Assembly (NCBI GenBank): GCA_037893225.1 | Contig: JAZGUH010000276.1 | Coordinates: 1,612,001 to 1,676,000, forward strand | Direction: 5' to 3' | Length of the DNA stretch: 64,000 nucleotides | DNA from: Hippasteria phrygiana | Taxonomy: Eukaryota; Echinodermata; Asteroidea; Valvatida; Goniasteridae | Shown: one piece after another, positions 1 through 34,821 of the stretch | How the letters are laid out: every line of letters begins with the position of its first letter | Numbering within the stretch: the stretch's first letter is position 1 | Position numbers and translations under genes: made by a program | The notes under the pieces: generated by a model | What the model saw: the letters and a program-made list of their open reading frames with translations, nothing else | What the model was told of the DNA's origin: nothing | Database searches by the model: none

Positions 1-60
1 TCAAAAACACAGGCACCACGATCTCCCGGCAGGGTTCGAACTTCGACCCTACATGGCACT
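1..60 (-). repeat. SINE tail fragment with tRNA B-box-like sequence
   Basis: On the minus strand the piece reads GGTTCGAACCCTGCCGGGAG, a tRNA-type box B followed by the same words seen in the SINE at 33789–34040. Cut by the window edge. Confidence 0.4.
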
Positions 61-84
61 CTACATAGACCCAGGATTTTGCCT

Positions 85-86
<2 letters not shown>

Positions 87-115
<29 letters not shown>
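87..115 (+). repeat. poly-G tract (29 G)
   Basis: An uninterrupted run of about 29 G, then A and more G. Similar tracts of 12 to 35 bases recur at 3602–3622, 4490–4522, 6450–6485, 29941–29965, 36669–36690, 37679–37696, 37870–37897, 38340–38357, 39080–39100, 48731–48744 and 49548–49568. Exact lengths may be sequencing-limited. Confidence 0.8.
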
Positions 116-136
116 AGGGGAAAGCCCAACATTTTG

Positions 137-449
137 TTTTTAATTTCTTGAATTTGAATGATGGCCATAGCCGCAGAATGAAACCTGGCTAGTTGATGTA
201 TATACGTGCATTCCTGCACGTACTCAATCCATTCATGTTTCAACTATACTGTTGTTCAATGTTAATGCGAGTTAAATGAACAGATGGAGCTTTTTTCAAA
301 CAAAGCTTTCATTCACAAGAAAGAGGGGGGGCTTTGAGTGCAATGAATAGGACCACTATTGGTGTGTATTGTTTGCATTTACGCTTGGCTGCACAGCCCG
401 TTCTGGCACACCAGCATTCCATCAATTAACAGCTGGACGTAAAGGGTTG
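137..449 (-). repeat. Diverged copy of the TTAACCC MITE family (family A)
   Basis: It shares 'gatggccatagccg', 'tactcaatccatt', 'ttacgcttggctg' and 'acagctggac…aaagggtt' with 11936–12117. It is interrupted near 230–345 by unrelated sequence. It lies left of AGPAT exon 2. Confidence 0.5.
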
Positions 450-508
450 ATTGCAATAACTAAAATTCTATTATGATGTTTGAGGACAGACAGTGAAGAC
501 TATCTTAC

Positions 509-3112
509 GGAGCTGGTCCAACGATGTCTGATGGTTCATGACAATGATGCACGGTTCGTTCACTCCCAGCCGATCCAGTGTGTTCAACATCTCAATGTGA
601 ACGCCAAACAAGATGTCAGTGCTCAAATAGTATCCAAAGAAGTTCCACCACCTATGACCATAAAACAAGAAAAAGGATCTGTAAGACTTAACATAGAAGC
701 AGCTAGTGACTGAAAAGCATTTATATGCAAATATCAGAAACAAGTATCTCATGGCTTACCACGATGAAGTGATGAGGTAAGATTTATCTTTATCAGGGTT
801 CCCACCGAAATCTTAAAATTCTATGACTTTGCTACGACTTTCCCCCAAAAAACACGGGGGTTTTCCTATGACCAATTCTTAAATGCTATTTTCTACACTG
901 ACTGACCATGTGTACTGGTTGTTGTGCAAGATTCAAGGACTTTTCCATGGTTTGTTTTTTTATGAAATATCAATTTTCCATGACTTCTTGTAAATTAATA
1001 AAATTCTGTGACTTTCCATCATACTTTAAATTCCAGGATTTTTCAGAATTTTCCTGCCTGTGGGAATCCTATTTAATTATGGATGGAATGCTCAGTACGC
1101 AGGTAAATGCATTACCTGGTATTCCCCACTTGATTTAGAGTCATTAGCATATCACACCTACTCCGAACATGCTCTTCTGCTTGATACTGTGCAATCACCT
1201 CCATTTGGCGGTTATCACGCACGGGTCATTGTGGAAATGTTTCAAACTAGATTTTGAAGTATGCCTTAAGCCGGGTCCGCATTGGACTATTTTTGGTAAA
1301 ACGTACGGAGACTGTTGTTAACTTGTCCAAACTAAGTGCAGTGCGGACAGCCGGTAATTAAACTTTCCAAATTGTCAAGTGTCGCTCGTCAGTGATTCGT
1401 TTATCCCTCCACAGTGGGAACTTTTACAGGGCAAACCATGTAGCGGAAGAGTTGCGTGGCAGTTTTACATCGCTGAAAAGTCCAGTGCGGACAGCCACTG
1501 TAATGTAAAATATGCATTTTGATCATGTGCTTTTGTGTTTGACCGCTACGTGGCCAAGGACTTTCCGCGAGCCGTGCAAGCAAAGTGCGGACGCATGGAA
1601 GAATAACCACAGTGGAATGTTAACAATCACGAACGTTAACTTTTGACAATACAATGTAGTTAGTCCAATGCGAACGCGGCTTTTAGAGATTAAACATTGA
1701 AGGTTGACGTTTGCCAAACTGGATTTGAATGTCTTGATGTCAGGTGTTGCACGGATGTTTGGTGGGAGCATATTCCATTCGCTGACTGATATAGCATGAT
1801 CTTGCAACACCCTCCTCCTATAATGTACTCCCCATCCGGTCCATCCCTATTCTTAGCATTCTCATTATCGCTATGCACTGTGCAGTTAATTAATCACCAA
1901 CGGAAAGATTTTACTTTAATACCCCCACAAAAATCGGTCAGGAACAGCAAATCCTGGAAAATAACTATCCATCTGTGTTCAGAATTGCATCAACACTTGG
2001 CACAACCTTTAAATTTGAGAATTTAGTTGGAGAATTTTCGTGCAATTATATATGGGAAGAATGTTTGTGTTTTCTGTGTTAGATGTTCTTGGCACAGTGT
2101 ATGGTCACTCAAAGTGTGCACATACAAAACTACGGTAATCCTTACCTTTAGGACCCCGTTCCATACGAGAGAACGAAGGAGACAGTTTATGTTTCGGAAC
2201 TTACCTCAATATTTTGTGATGATACAGGCAGGAAAAGTCACTCTGTATGGTTGGAATCATCTAAATAGTTCGCTAAGATATCATGTTAAATATGAGCAAG
2301 CTTAATTTTATGGAAAGAGAGCAGGGTTTTGATTTATGAGGGAAATTATGGGGTAAAACAGCAACGTCTCTGACTGCAAAAAAAAGGTAGGAAAGTCACA
2401 TTTTCTTTGAAAGTGCGTTTCAAAATTACAACAAACATGAGTTAATCTGAAGAAAAAGACTGCTTTAGCCTGCAAATGTCACTTTGGTACTGTAAAGTCA
2501 TCTGCAAAAGTCAGTTTTGAATGGAACTCGTAAAAAAGGTGTGTCCTAAAAGGTAATGATTACCAAAACTACAACAATGTAAAAGGCCATGGTAAGGCCT
2601 AACGTAAATGTCTACCTCATTTTTACCGATTCTCATGACATAAATCTTGAAATAAGTTCAAATAACGGATTGTGCTACATATTTAGATGTTATCAAGGAG
2701 GGTTAATTATTTTCCAAGATTGTGCGGATCCTGACCAATTTTAGTGCCTATTAAAGTAAAATCTTTCCATAAATTAATCATCCTCCATCATGATCAACAT
2801 CATTCGTGGATGGCAGATGCAGCAATGAGACAAAAACAAACAAAAACAGAACCATGAAACAAGTGAACCAGCATCGGAATACCTGCAGCAGTGCAGGGGA
2901 TCTTAATCATCTATACTACAGAATACCCACCACATGTTAGCTGTATCACCGAAGTTAAATGACAGCAAACTTGCAATGGTGACCATCAAGCCCAAAATCA
3001 GATGCCAGATCAAAAACATGGTGTACTTGATGTAGAACTGTGCGACCGGGTTGAGCCTGCACAGCGCATACGATCCCGCCGAGCAGAAAACGAAAAAAGT
3101 CAACAGATTCAT
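509..3112 (-). CDS. AGPAT: 1-acyl-sn-glycerol-3-phosphate acyltransferase (AGPAT1/2-like), first two coding exons; continues off the left edge
   Basis: The enzyme acylates lysophosphatidic acid to phosphatidic acid at the ER membrane. Exon 1 is 3112–2934 (179 bp); it starts at an ATG and encodes two hydrophobic segments typical of the N-terminal membrane anchor. Exon 2 is 651–509 (143 bp), between an AG at 653–652 and a strong GTAAGA donor at 508. Phases agree (2 into 2). Exon 2 holds the NHQTSLD acyltransferase motif I (NHX4D), whose His and Asp are catalytic in the family. The spacing between the end of exon 1 and motif I matches AGPAT1/2. The exon 1 donor (AT then GTGG) is weak; a GT 10 bases further on is an alternative. 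Motifs II–IV must lie beyond position 1. Known from the family: acyl-CoA dependent. Inferred: AGPAT1/2 rather than a more distant acyltransferase. Confidence 0.85.
652..2933 (-). other. AGPAT intron 1, with a LINE fragment
   Basis: This 2.3-kb intron is AT-rich. The only recognisable content is a degraded reverse-transcriptase tail near 1690–1810. A palindromic stretch around 1265–1680 repeats words such as 'agtgcggac' and 'ccaatgcgaacgcggc', so it is probably another inverted-repeat element. No further exon was found, although a short one cannot be excluded. Confidence 0.5.
1690..1810 (-). mobile_element. LINE reverse-transcriptase C-terminal fragment
   Basis: Reading the minus strand gives SVSEWNMLPPNIR, then TPDIKTFKSSL. 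This is the 'W-N-x-LP … FK' signature at the end of non-LTR (CR1/RTE-like) reverse transcriptases. Only this tail is present and no other domain is visible, so it is a dead 5'-truncated copy inside the AGPAT intron. Confidence 0.5.
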
Positions 3113-3444
3113 TTTGGAAGAATATTTAGCACAGCATTGGCCACAAAATATGCGCCAAGTTGGTGCTTGCTGGACTTGTGAGTTACATCTGACACTACGG
3201 AAATCAATCAGTCACTGATATATTGACTGATGTCACGCCATATCACGCGAGGAGGGCCGGCCATGCGCCAGGGGCTGGCCAGCGCTCGAGTCACGTGCGT
3301 CGTGCGTGCACGAACGATTATCATCAAAACACAGCCCGAGTACCTCTGACCTTCATGCACGCTACACATCACACGCCTCTAGCTCTGTAGTATACAAAGG
3401 CCAGGAGCAATCTGGGTTACGTTTTGTTCTCTTAGGAAATTCTT

Positions 3445-3527
3445 GGTTGTTCAACCAAAGATCGTATAGCGCCGCGTAGCGGATACTATAGCGCCGCTAC
3501 GCGGCGCTATAGTATCTTTGGTTCAAC
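3445..3527. repeat. Hairpin-forming GC-rich inverted repeat
   Basis: 'ggttgttcaaccaaagat' and 'atctttggttcaacc' flank inner arms built from 'tatagcgccgc' and 'gcggcgctata'. The inner palindrome is doubled, giving a compact stem that looks like a short foldback element about 350 bp upstream of AGPAT. Confidence 0.7.
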
Positions 3528-4185
3528 CTTCCTCCGGGTCTATGGTTCAACCAACCATGGAGGATGCCATGTACGTACCATGGAGGAACGAATAATCTCC
3601 TCCCCCCCCCCCCCCCCCCCCCACTTGCCAAGAAATGTAGATAACAAATAAGTAGGCGTATGTATGTAGAAGCTAGAATATTAATTTACTCAAAATGTTT
3701 CTTTCAACATTATTATATTATTGTTATATTTTGTATTACAAAATTGAATTCCTGGGTGATTGATGGCACATGATGTTAACACGCTTATCCCTCATTTGTT
3801 TTGTACACACACACACAAAGTCCGAGAAGTCTGTGGAGGCGGACCGTGTGTTGAACCATGGAGAAATTGGCCCGGGAAATTGGCCGCTGTGCACGGCCTG
3901 TTGTTCTACAATTACGCTCTGGTGGGCGCACCGGGAGTATTGTATGAGGTTTCGGAAATATTGTACAAATACTGTTGAAATGACTCTTGCTAATCAGTAT
4001 TTGTGGCGTTTGGCTGTATATCAGAAGTTGGCTGCTATATTTTGCCTTTTTTGATAATCCCGGCGCGAATTAATTCGCCTACCAACTGTCTTCCACCCCT
4101 CCCCCATGATGCCCCACCCTTAATGTGGGACTGTACGAAGTGACGAAAAAAACCACCCTGGGACACTACTCTCCGGCCTGTACCA

Positions 4186-4354
4186 ATTAGCCTTTTAGAG
4201 GTATGGCGGACCATGGAGGAGTTTTCTTCCTCCATGGGCGGACACAATAGGAGTGCGCTATTTGATTTGGGTAAACCTTTTGTATGGCACAAAAGGTATA
4301 CCCAAATCAAATAGCGCCCTCCTATTGTGTCCGCCATACCTCTAAAAGGCTAAT
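4186..4354. repeat. Foldback MITE with an inserted smaller palindrome
   Basis: The left arm starts 'attagccttttagagg' and the right arm ends 'cctctaaaaggctaat'. The arms remain complementary through 'cacaataggag' and 'tttgatttgggta'. The left arm alone carries an extra palindrome, 'ccatggagga…tcctccatgg', at about 4210–4240. This is either a nested insertion or a loss from the right arm. Confidence 0.75.
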
Positions 4355-5235
4355 AGGGCTGATTTTCATTTACACTCAAAGGGCCAAAGTCCCACATCTG
4401 GGATGGGGAGAAATTTATAAGTTTTAATTTAATAATAAAAACAAAAACAAGAATCAAGGACATTACTTTTAAATAGTTGGGGGATGATGGGGGGGAGGGG
4501 GGGGGGGGGGGGGGGGGGGGGGTGTATTTCCCAGAATTTAATTCCTCAAAATAGGCTTTTAGTACAGGAACAGCTGACACCTACTTTTCTCTATACTCAC
4601 GCCCCCCTCCCCTTCCCCCTTCCCCCCCCCCCCCATTTGAAATGTACAAACAAATTATACAGCCTGCAGTTCACATACTTTCAGTCCCCCTTGAAAAAAT
4701 GTGTGCACCCCCAGGTGTCCCCCCTCCCAGGTGTCCCCCCCCCCCCTCCCAGGTGTCCCCCCCCCCCCCCCAGAAATTCCACCCAGTTATGCCACTGCTA
4801 ACAAACTCCTCATAATTTCCAAAAAAAATCAACGTGAACAAAGAAAACTGGCAGGAAAACTTTGTTCACTTTAACCATTAATTCAAATTTACCAAGTCAG
4901 TTTCCTTTGTAAATTGTTTGACGAATTTAAAAAAAAACTTAAATTCTCAAAGTGAACAAAGAACTTATATTTAAAAATAGTTGCATCTGACAAACTATAA
5001 TAATTTTGGGGCTTGTTGCTCAAGAAAACTCATTTTAGGAATGGTTTTTGCTTTTATTTCCTTTATTTCAACATAAAAATCCCAGGTGGCCAGATTTATA
5101 TACACATTGTTACATTTACACAGCTTACAAAAACGAGTAAAAACCATTAGCCATTTAAACCTATGAAGACACAGACAAGTATTTTTCCTAGAATAAATCA
5201 AACAGGCTTAGAATTGTTTTTATTGAAATCACCCA

Positions 5236-5420
5236 ATCCAAGGCTAAAAGCCACTCTAGGCAAAGGGTTACGATCAGAGGTGGTAGGGTTGGTGACATTT
5301 TGAATTGCCAACCCTACCACCCTTACGGTTTCCCTGGGCCCAGATTTAAATAGAGTATAATTCTTCAACAGATTCCAGAGAAATTATGCCAATTTTCAAA
5401 CCTATAGACCTAGGCGGGGT
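5236..5420. repeat. Interspersed inverted-repeat element, copy 1
   Basis: It contains the hairpin 'ggtggtagggttgg…ccaaccctaccacc' followed by 'attccagagaaatt' and 'cctatagacctaggcggg'. The same blocks occur in opposite orientation at 15138–15300, inside ZMYND10 intron 2. Confidence 0.65.
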
Positions 5421-5882
5421 AACTCCCCCAAAATCTAGATTGACATTCTGTGGATAATTTCCTTTTCGGGGGTGTCCAGTACATCCATATTTATCTCTAA
5501 CTCTTACCTGAAGAAAAAAAGGCACACCCGAGGCACTGTTTCTATTTGGAGGGAAAAATGGTATCACTATGTGGGTGAAAAGTTACACAAATTTCAAAAA
5601 ATCTGGATGTCAGTGTCACTAGATTTACAGCAGTAACAAAAGTCGTCCAACATGGTTTGTCAATTTCTGTCAAACTTTCAGGCCTTTCCTAGGTAATATT
5701 AAAATGCCTAATATGATTTCTTGTTTTCCCCCATTTTTTTTCTTTTCACTGCACAAATCACCTTCTTATACATGTCTATGACAAACACACTACATATGCA
5801 TATTTCATGACAGTTGTCAATACTGGACAGTCTGATGATATCTTTCTTTCTCTCCTTGCCTCCGATGCTTCAAGTCTTGCTG

Positions 5883-30097
<24,215 letters not shown>

Positions 30098-30344
30098 ATC
30101 TTATGAAGCAAATCCCGACTTGGTTGGCGAAAACAAAAACGTCCCGCGGCCGGCGGCGACGCGTGATCATGGAAACGAGATGACCAATATCCATCGAGTA
30201 CAGGTAGATTGCGCCTGTCCCTAGTCTAGTTCCCATTACCATCATTCACGTTTAAAATACGCTGGCGGCGGGAACAAACTAAGAATTGTTATTGCCAATA
30301 AAATCAACATCAGCAAAACACATCGGTTAGCGGTGTTATTCAAA
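30098..30344. promoter_or_regulatory. Bidirectional promoter between ZMYND10 and DCPS
   Basis: 247 bp separate the two ATGs. The region has a GC-rich core ('cccgcggccggcggcgacgcg'), an X-box-like site at 30163–30176, and CCAAT motifs near 30183–30187 and 30293–30297. No TATA box was seen. Divergent, GC-rich, TATA-less promoters are common for housekeeping and ciliary gene pairs. Confidence 0.7.
30163..30176. promoter_or_regulatory. RFX X-box-like site
   Basis: GTGATCATGGAAAC matches the X-box consensus GTNRCC-AT-GGYAAC except at two positions. It is 66 bp upstream of the ZMYND10 ATG. RFX factors with FOXJ1 drive ciliary genes including ZMYND10 in other animals; use here is inferred. Confidence 0.5.
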
Positions 30345-33300
30345 ATGGCAGCGCCCAAGGAAGTGAAAGATGTGAATTTTATAGGCACAAAAAACGACGA
30401 GTTTTCAACCGAGGTCTCCCTACAGCCATCGAAAAAACAAAAGATAGATGTAGGTGGAGTAGGAGATTGCACATCGAAAACGCTTGGGAGTTTCGAAGGG
30501 TTTGAGATATCAAAAATTCTCTCCGAAAATCCACACAATAAGTCAGTGTTTCTCTATGGGAAATTTGAAGGCAGCGATAACAATGCAGTTGTGTTACTGG
30601 AGAAAACGCCGTTTCTGGAGCCGGCACTTTCCAGTCTTCTGTCTGCTGATATAACATTGAAACTGAACTTGCAGAATGATATCTACAGCGTTTATGACGG
30701 ACTACCCAAGCAGGAATTAGGATTTAATGGTGAGATTTGAATACAAAATAATACAAAATAATGAAACAATCCAGCCCAACATGCCCAATTTCATGGAAAC
30801 CGTATTTTTCTAATTCACTCATTTTATGCAGATGTGACTTAAGTTTCACAGTTAATAAGATTGTGTAGTAATAAATTATGAAATAACTTTAACTTTCACC
30901 CTAACCCCAAGGGTGTGTGGAAATTGTTTTGATATTGATGGATTCAACAGTGTTAGGGTTAATGTAATTTTTCTCACTAGGTATTTCAGTCAAAGTTAAA
31001 CATGTTAACTTTCTTTCAAATTTAATGAGATTGCATACATTGCCAATCTCCATCATTTGATGATTCCACGTAGAGATATCAAATTGTCGATAATTGATTC
31101 AGAAAAAGTTACTACACTTCATTTTATTAATGTATTTGCAGTCTCTAAATGATTTTTCAAAATTCTTTTGTTTTTTCAAAATTATTTTGTTGGGCATACA
31201 TTGCACAATTATCAGTTTTCTTACTGTCTTGTTTGTACAGGAATTAAAACAACAGTTATATATCCAGCAACAGAACGGCACATAGAGAAGTACACTGACC
31301 AAGATATCTCACTATTAGAAGAAACGTGGGAGGACTACAGCAGTATCACATTACCATATCTTGAGGAGAAAGCCTTCAAAATCCAGGTATGTAAAAAAAA
31401 CGGAAAGAGTTCCATATCCGGACATCACTTATACCTCGTGCACAAAGTCTATGGGCCATGACAGAAAAAGTCAAAGTATTTTCAAAGAATCAGTTGAAAA
31501 ATGTTCCCTCCTAAATTCGTGTTTCTTCTTCAGATTTACACTTTTTGGAAGTCATATTAAGGGAAAATAAGTGATGTCTGGATATGGAACTCTTTCCAAA
31601 AAAAAACAGTTGTCTTAATTTCGGCCAGTAATAAAACCAAAATATCTCAAGTGTAAGTCTTGTTTAACCCTAACCCTGCCAGTCGCAGCACTCTGCACAC
31701 AAGTCAATGTAACAAAGTATGCAATCTGATACGTCTAGCAGGGTTTCTAGCCAAAATACCCTGGAGGGTTAGGGTTAAAATACTCATCCCCTGTCTGAAA
31801 GATTATCACTCAAATGGGTAACTGATACAAAAAGCACAAAGTTTGGTTGTTCTTTGTGTCAAAATCACCACACTCAAAAGCTGCTTTGTGCCCCCACAGT
31901 GGTTGCTACAAGCAGCCATTAAAATACCTGCTTCTGTGAATTTATTTCTGTCAGCCTCACTGTCTACACACCAGCAATGGAGATTGTTAGCTATAATTGA
32001 CTACTGACGTTATTTAAATCTACAGTGGAACGCCGCTATAACGAACACCGCTATATCGAAGATTCGGCTATACCAATCACCATCCTTGGCTCCCAAATTT
32101 TGTGTACAAAACTTACCAAACATTGTTGTTGAAAAAAAGGCCACAGATTAAAAAATGTACCGGGTATTTGGGCTGTTCAAGAGTTACAGGCGGCTATTAT
32201 TTCCTCAAGAAATAAAAGGGGAAAAGCCAACTTTAGAATTCGGTAAGGCTTAGAAAGTATGAACATGTAATGGCCGGCACATGTTCAATTACAATCAAAA
32301 GAGGGCGCACTTGAAATACGATGCAAGAGGGCGCTATTGAAAAGAACGGACTCCATGTTGGTGGACTGGCGGCTGAAAATCGCTACAACGAACGATCGCT
32401 ATACCGAACAAAATCTGTGGATCCCGCGATGTTCGTTACAGCGGCGTTCCACTGTACTTGGAAAATTGTATGTGTAAGTTTTTTCTGGTAATGAAACCAA
32501 GGATTTCTCAAAAATTGCACATCACACTGTAGCTCGGCGAGGAAGACGACAAAAAAATGTTCAGTTTTAGATGTGTGGAAATGAATTAAACTGCTGGAAA
32601 CTGCTAACTGACTGGATCGACCTGAAATATACAAATCCACAAAATTAGCTGGCCTAAAGTGTTGAACTTAAGGAATGCCTTTCTCAAAGGCAAAAAGTTT
32701 TAGAGGTGAGAATGATATTCTGAAGAAAACCCACAGATTCAAGCAGGGACTGAAGTGAAGGCCCATTCCATATGTTGATACAGGTGGGATTCGAACCTGG
32801 GCCACATTCTATTGTAATGATGATATCCTATGTCATGAAAATTCCTACTATTTCTTGGTCTTATTTAATATTCATTATTATTATTATTTATTTTTCAGCC
32901 ATCACAAAATAAAACAAAAGCAAAGTAATTACTGTGATCCTTAGACCTGCTGGCCCACATCTGGTTGTAACAATAGATTAAAAACTTTAAAATATATAAT
33001 ATGTAAGGGTTTTAGGTGATAAGAAACATAAAACATGAAATATGTGAGAATGAAAAAAATTGAGAATGAACCAGTTTTAGAAGAGAAATATGCACACTAC
33101 GTGTAATTAAAATAAGTGAGCAAAAATAAAGCAAGAAATCAGAAGGCAATAAAGAAAATAAATAAATAAAATAAGAAAATTAAATAGGTGAATGAATCAG
33201 AATATATAAAGTTAAAATACTATTTCTTGGTCTTATTCATATTCATCTTGTACAATTAATTCAGTGGGTGTATAATATCCTGGAAAAGAAAGCCGAGGAG

Positions 33301-34821
33301 GTTGAGCGCATCGTCCTTGAGGATCCCAACCCCCAGGATGGCTTTGTGTTACTCCCAGACATGAAGTGGGACCAGAAGCAGATGGAGAACCTATACCTGG
33401 TTGCCATCTGTCATAGGAGGGGCATCAAAAGCCTCAGAGACCTCAATGATACGCACCTACCACTGCTGAGGAATATAAGAGACAAGTGCCAGGTTGGTCA
33501 TCAGAGATATGGATTAGACAAACTAGTGTGGGTATCCATTATATTGCCATGTATACACATCCGTGCAAAAAGACAGGGATTTTAAATGCATGTAACCCAT
33601 TTAGTCCCATAATTATACTCTTGGCGTGCACATCCCACATACTTAACCCAGAACTTGCTAGATCCTTCAGATTCCACCAGAAGGTTTTGGAGGATTTTGC
33701 AGGATTGAGGAAAAGGGGATCCCAACCACTACTTATGGGGCTTGAAGCACCTTGATATACTCTATGCACTGGACAAGGAATAATCAGTATGTGCCAGTGC
33801 TTATATAGTGCTTTATACAAAAGTCTAAAAGTGCTTCACAATTATTACCCCTGGTCATCAGGCCATGAGATCAGTTCTATGCAGCAGTTTGAGATCGGCG
33901 CAATCTGTTCTCTACCCTCACAGGTACCCATTTATACTCCTGGGTGGAGAGAGGCAATTGTAGTAAAGTGTCTTGCCCAAGCATGCAAGCACCATAATCC
34001 CCCGGCAGGGTCGAACCCACATATACCATCGCACGTGTTATTGGGGGTACTGCATAGTTGTGAATTTTAGAGGATGCAGACAAGTTCCTGGCAAGAATGT
34101 CTACAGGTCCAGGGATTAGAGATTTATGGACAAATTCACCTCACAGCCTTGGATGTCCTGTGTGCAGGATTTAAAGCTGTATAGCATGATCTGCAGCCGA
34201 TTTTACAAAACCTTGCACAATTGCATAACTATACTTACGCCACAATTTATTGCGTAAGTTGTACAACATCTGTGACATTTTAAAAATCGATTTCAACATT
34301 TCTTGAAAGGAATGCAGTGTGTAATATTAAAAATGTACGCAACAAATTATAAAATACCACCCTGGGGAAAAATTCCATTGGTCATACAAATGAAAAGTCA
34401 TTCTAACAAAAAAGTTAGTGTACAGAACAAATGTCATTAATATACAGAACAAGCAATAAAGTATCATCTAATGAAAACCTCTGTCATTAACGAGAAGCTC
34501 TTCTAACTAATAAAGTTCAGTAGATTAATCCAATATTTCTGTCTTTTGCAGGAAGCAGTTTTGGAAAAGTACTGTATCCCTCCAGAAAAACTCAGAATGT
34601 ACTTTCACTACCAGCCTTCCTACTATCACCTCCATGTCCACGTCACTCACCTGAAATTTGACGCGCCGGGGTCAGGGGTCACTAAAGCCCACCTCTTGTC
34701 TGATGTCATCGAGAACATTGAGCTCATGCCTGATTACTACCAGAGGAAGACATTGAGTTGTGTGCTCAGGGAGAAAGATGGACTTCTGGCAAGGTTTAGG
34801 GAATTGAAAGGGAAGAAGTGA
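30345..34821 (+). CDS. DCPS: DCPS, scavenger mRNA-decapping enzyme (complete, 4 coding exons)
   Basis: DCPS is a HIT-family pyrophosphatase that hydrolyses the m7GpppN cap left after 3'-to-5' mRNA decay, releasing m7GMP. Exons: 30345–30729, 31241–31386, 33265–33492, 34552–34821. All introns are GT–AG, phases match, and the length is 342 residues (human 337). The N-terminus is low-similarity and has a basic KKQK patch. Next comes the swapped dimerisation domain with VVLLEKTPF and NDIYSVYDGLP, then TTVIYPATE, DGFVLLPDMKW and ICHRRGIKSLRDL. The histidine triad is HLHVHV at residues 279–284, with His281 the expected nucleophile. The C-terminus has APGSGV and AHLLSDVIENIE as in the family. The start is the first in-frame ATG after the shared promoter. 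No damage seen. Confidence 0.96.
31393..31608. mobile_element. Foldback MITE directly after the DCPS exon 2 donor
   Basis: Left arm 31402–31431 ('ggaaagagttccatatccgg…') and right arm 31568–31597 ('…tggatatggaactctttcc') are near-perfect inverted repeats. The element begins about 6 bases from the exon 2 splice donor at 31387. Confidence 0.8.
31664..31778. repeat. TTAA-bounded repeat with TTAGGG-like ends (family E), short copy
   Basis: It starts TTAACCCTAACCCTGCCAG and ends GGAGGGTTAGGGTTAA. A longer copy lies at 36911–37056. The ends look telomeric but are part of an inverted repeat. Confidence 0.75.
32023..32454. mobile_element. pogo/Tigger-like MITE with TA target duplication
   Basis: The ends CAGTGGAACGCCGCTATAAC and GTTACAGCGGCGTTCCACTG are inverted repeats flanked by TA at 32021–32022 and 32455–32456. 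The CAGTGGAAC terminus and TA duplication are typical of pogo-group Tc1/mariner elements. No transposase. In DCPS intron 2. Confidence 0.8.
32700..32812 (-). repeat. tRNA-derived SINE fragment
   Basis: It contains 'gaaaacccacagattc' and 'caggtgggattcgaacctgg', the reverse complement of a tRNA box B. Same family as 41900–42040. Confidence 0.55.
33789..34040 (-). repeat. SINE/LINE-tail repeat in DCPS intron 3
   Basis: On the minus strand: 'gggttcgaccctgccggg', then 'gggcaagacactttac', 'gggtacctgtgagg' and 'gtgaagcacttttagac…ataaagcactatataagc'. This is the layout of a tRNA-headed SINE with an L2/CR1-like 3' tail. The fragment at 1–60 belongs to the same family. Confidence 0.65.

Larger units (their letters stand above)
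3113..5882. other. Intergenic region between AGPAT (5' side) and ZMYND10 (3' side)
   Basis: The first ~300 bp is the likely AGPAT promoter. It is GC-rich and carries a CACGTG E-box at 3292–3297, a class bound by bHLH-zip factors such as USF/SREBP (function inferred). The rest holds a hairpin (3445–3527), homopolymer C and G runs (3602–3622, 4490–4522, 4621–4634), a foldback MITE (4186–4354), an AT-rich stretch, and a repeat at 5236–5420. No coding exon was seen. Confidence 0.5.

Noticed and set aside
4484..4801. Gly- or Pro-rich frames over homopolymer G/C (also 61–243, 6398–6604, 48498–48770)
   Set aside because: They come from the G/C runs and have no start context or splice support.
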